Shown here: positions 18,963 through 20,360 of the stretch, piece after piece
Layout of the letters: every line of letters starts with the position of its first letter
How positions within the stretch are numbered: position 1 is the stretch's first letter
Assembly (NCBI GenBank): GCA_021464525.1
Contig: JADRCO010001315.1
Span: forward strand, 1-20,360
Direction: 5' to 3'
Length of the DNA: 20,360 bases
From: Rhizophagus sp. LPA8_4_AMF
Lineage: Eukaryota > Glomeromycota > Glomeromycetes > Glomerales > Glomeraceae
Made by a program: the position numbers and the translations under genes
The notes under the pieces: model-generated
Databases searched by the model: none
Told to the model about the DNA's origin: nothing
What the model saw: only the letters and a program-made list of their open reading frames with translations

Positions 18963-19122
18963 CTACAAAAGAAAGAAAGAATAAATTAAAATTTTTTTAA
19001 AAAATGGTTTTTCAAAAAAGTTTTGAAATTCCAACTTCCGTTAACTGTCAGTTGAAAATAGCAATTGTCGGTTATTGAACAATTATTATTATTACTTTAT
19101 TATATATATGTGTATTTATAAA

Positions 19123-19323
19123 TACAGTCAGCCCTCTATATAGTCACCTAATCAGTTCCATAAAAATTGGTGACAATATAGAGGTTGTGACTATGTTGTG
19201 ATTATATAAAGGTTTTTTTATATAATAATTATATAAGTTGGTTTTTTCCAAAGGCGTGATTATATAGAGGAATTTTATATGATATGACTATATGGGGTGT
19301 AACTATATAGGGGTCTGACTGTA
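19123..19323. mobile_element. 197-bp pogo/mariner-like MITE with TA duplication
   Basis: The ends read TA|CAGTCAGCCCTCTATATAG and, inverted from the right, TA|CAGTCAGACCCCTATATAG, so the terminal repeats are about 25 bases with few mismatches. TA target duplication and ends starting CAGT are features of the pogo/Tigger branch of Tc1/mariner elements. Inside, GT(G/A)A(C/T)TATATAxxGG-type words occur about six times in both orientations (near 19139, 19189, 19198, 19256, 19285, 19299). No transposase frame is present, so it depends on one elsewhere. Confidence 0.8.
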
Positions 19324-19470
19324 GATATGCAGTACTTCCAAAAAGATTTATTCTCTTAACAGTAAGTATATTAATATAATAAATAAATAAAGATAATATT
19401 GAATCAATAGATAAAGTCTTTATAAATATGCAATTAATCATTTTTCTGATTGGTTGATATTCTTTTATTT

Positions 19471-19720
19471 TTATTCTATTTTTATTTCACAGGGTAAAGA
19501 AAGTTTCAGTAAACACCACAAGAGACTATGTACAAATAGGATCAAAAGTAGTACAAAATAGAAAAATGTAAACCAAGTCGCCCAGAAGACAATTTGCTTG
19601 AAGATCAGGGAAACTAAAGCTATAATGATTAACATAAAAAAAATAGCACGCACAAGAAAAATAAAATTGCGAAATAAAAACAAGTAATATGAGAAGACAG
19701 AAAAGAAAAAAATCGAATAA
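19471..19720 (-). other. possible membrane-protein coding segment
   Basis: A minus-strand frame, open from before 19700 to the stop at 19471, encodes two hydrophobic helices separated by FKQIVFWATW (AIFFMLIIIALVSLIF and FTFFYFVLLLILFVHSLLW). The apparent start at 19683 is TTG, so the true start must lie upstream, perhaps in an exon beginning at an ATG near 19792 (MSTQSFTFDKV). An alternative frame is also open across much of the region, and a splice join could not be settled. Family unknown; it could be a fragment. Confidence 0.3.
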
Positions 19721-19887
19721 TAGAAAAATAAATCTATTATATCTATATTACAGAACTTTATCGAAAGTAAATGACTGAGTAGACATTTTCATATTGAAAT
19801 TGTCTTTACACAAAATGCTGGATAATATAGCTAATTTCTTTTTAATTTATTTACAAATCGTATTAATTGTATAATTTTATTCCAAAG

Positions 19888-20008
19888 CGTATCGGCACCA
19901 GTTGTTCCCATTATTAAAACACTAAAAGATTTGTTGGCTGCCGATCGTATTAAAATAGAAAAGCTTAAATCAAAATTTGTACAAGTGTATTATATTGTTA
20001 ACAAATAA
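19888..20008 (+). other. coding-like segment, possible last exon
   Basis: A TTCCAAAG acceptor at 19887 is followed by an open frame to TAA at 20006-20008. It contains VSAPVVPIIKTLKDLLAADR and IKIEKLKSKF, a plausible amphipathic helix pair. The opposite strand is also open here (ANKSFSVLIMGTTGADTLWN), so the strand is not certain. No upstream exon could be matched. Confidence 0.25.
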
Positions 20009-20066
20009 ATGCTAAATATGGGGGATCGGCATCTTAAAAAGGAAATCGCCCAAAAACTAATCTTAT

Positions 20067-20096
20067 GTTAACATTAATGTTAACGTTAATGTTAAC
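20067..20096. repeat. 12-bp tandem repeat forming a palindrome
   Basis: GTTAACATTAAT, GTTAACGTTAAT and GTTAAC follow each other. The first 18 bases (20067-20084) are a perfect palindrome. Three GTTAAC sites at 12-base spacing lie on one face of the helix roughly every turn. Confidence 0.7.
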
Positions 20097-20360
20097 CTAT
20101 CATGACATGTCAATCATTTCAAATCAATACAATAACGTGACACACCACCCACCCACCCGCTGATCACATCACATTTATAATAGAATACTACTTTTGCTAA
20201 AAAATTATGGGATAAAAATCATATGAAAAAAAAAATCATATGAAAAATTAAATTATAAATAAATATTTCTTTTTATCAGAATAATTAAACAAAACGATCA
20301 ACAAAACAACAAGTGTTTATAAAGTTATATTATTTTAGGATTAGGATGGTTTGGCTAGGG
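20097..20360. other. right end of window, no gene seen
   Basis: A C-rich strip, CCACCCACCCACCCGC, lies at about 20146-20161 in otherwise A/T-rich DNA. A short direct repeat ATCATATGAAAAA occurs twice at about 20218-20247. No coding sequence. Confidence 0.35.

Noticed and set aside
20146-20161. G-quadruplex on the minus strand
   Set aside because: Only three GGG tracts plus a GG are visible, so a stable four-tract structure is doubtful.

Overview
The window looks like nuclear DNA of an AT-rich fungus. It has long A/T runs, GT-AG introns of about 50-330 bases, AATAAA poly(A) signals, a decayed LINE-type retrotransposon and several inverted-repeat elements, and no bacterial operon features. The general look (LINE C-terminus, repeated CACGTG sites, many small introns) resembles arbuscular mycorrhizal fungi such as Rhizophagus; that placement is from memory and is an inference.

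Layout. 1-1113: a single-exon gene of unknown function (504-995) with CCAAT and TATA-like motifs upstream and poly(A) signals downstream. 1628-2167: a frameshifted coding fragment ending in a poly(A) tract, between near-identical 17-base direct repeats, read as a 5'-truncated retrocopy. 2410-3597: RNase H end and 3' tail of a dead LINE. 3847-5018: a 1.17 kb decayed fold-back element. 5196-5230: a perfect hairpin. 5660-5876: a 217-base element with perfect 25-base terminal inverted repeats. 5938-8073: mostly featureless, with a direct repeat and a pyrimidine tract before the next gene. 8074-9447 (+): four-exon gene with an internal 183-base tandem repeat and a Myb/SANT-like DNA-binding domain. 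12811-15535 (-): second Myb/SANT-like gene. 17772-18242 (+): third, frameshifted Myb/SANT-like locus. 19123-19323: a pogo/mariner-like miniature element. The right end holds unassigned coding-like pieces and a palindromic 12-base repeat.

The main result is the minus-strand gene at 12811-15535. Upstream of its Ser-rich/SANT exon I find eight tiny exons (24-75 bases). Every one is a multiple of three, lies between phase-1 introns, is open only through correct splicing, and ends at a donor of the form AAG|GTTATTAT or close to it. Some exon-intron units are visibly tandem duplicates. The assembled frame runs from an ATG at 15535 to a TGA at 12811 and gives 377 residues. Any subset of the eight exons could be skipped without changing frame, so the locus could make many protein variants.

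The three SANT-like loci share tryptophan spacing and (genes 1 and 2) the same phase-0 intron just after the domain. Each carries a different fast-changing N-terminal part: a 183-base repeat, mini-exons plus a 57-base repeat, or a single mini-exon. I infer a local family of DNA-binding proteins with a conserved C-terminal domain and a diversifying N-terminus.
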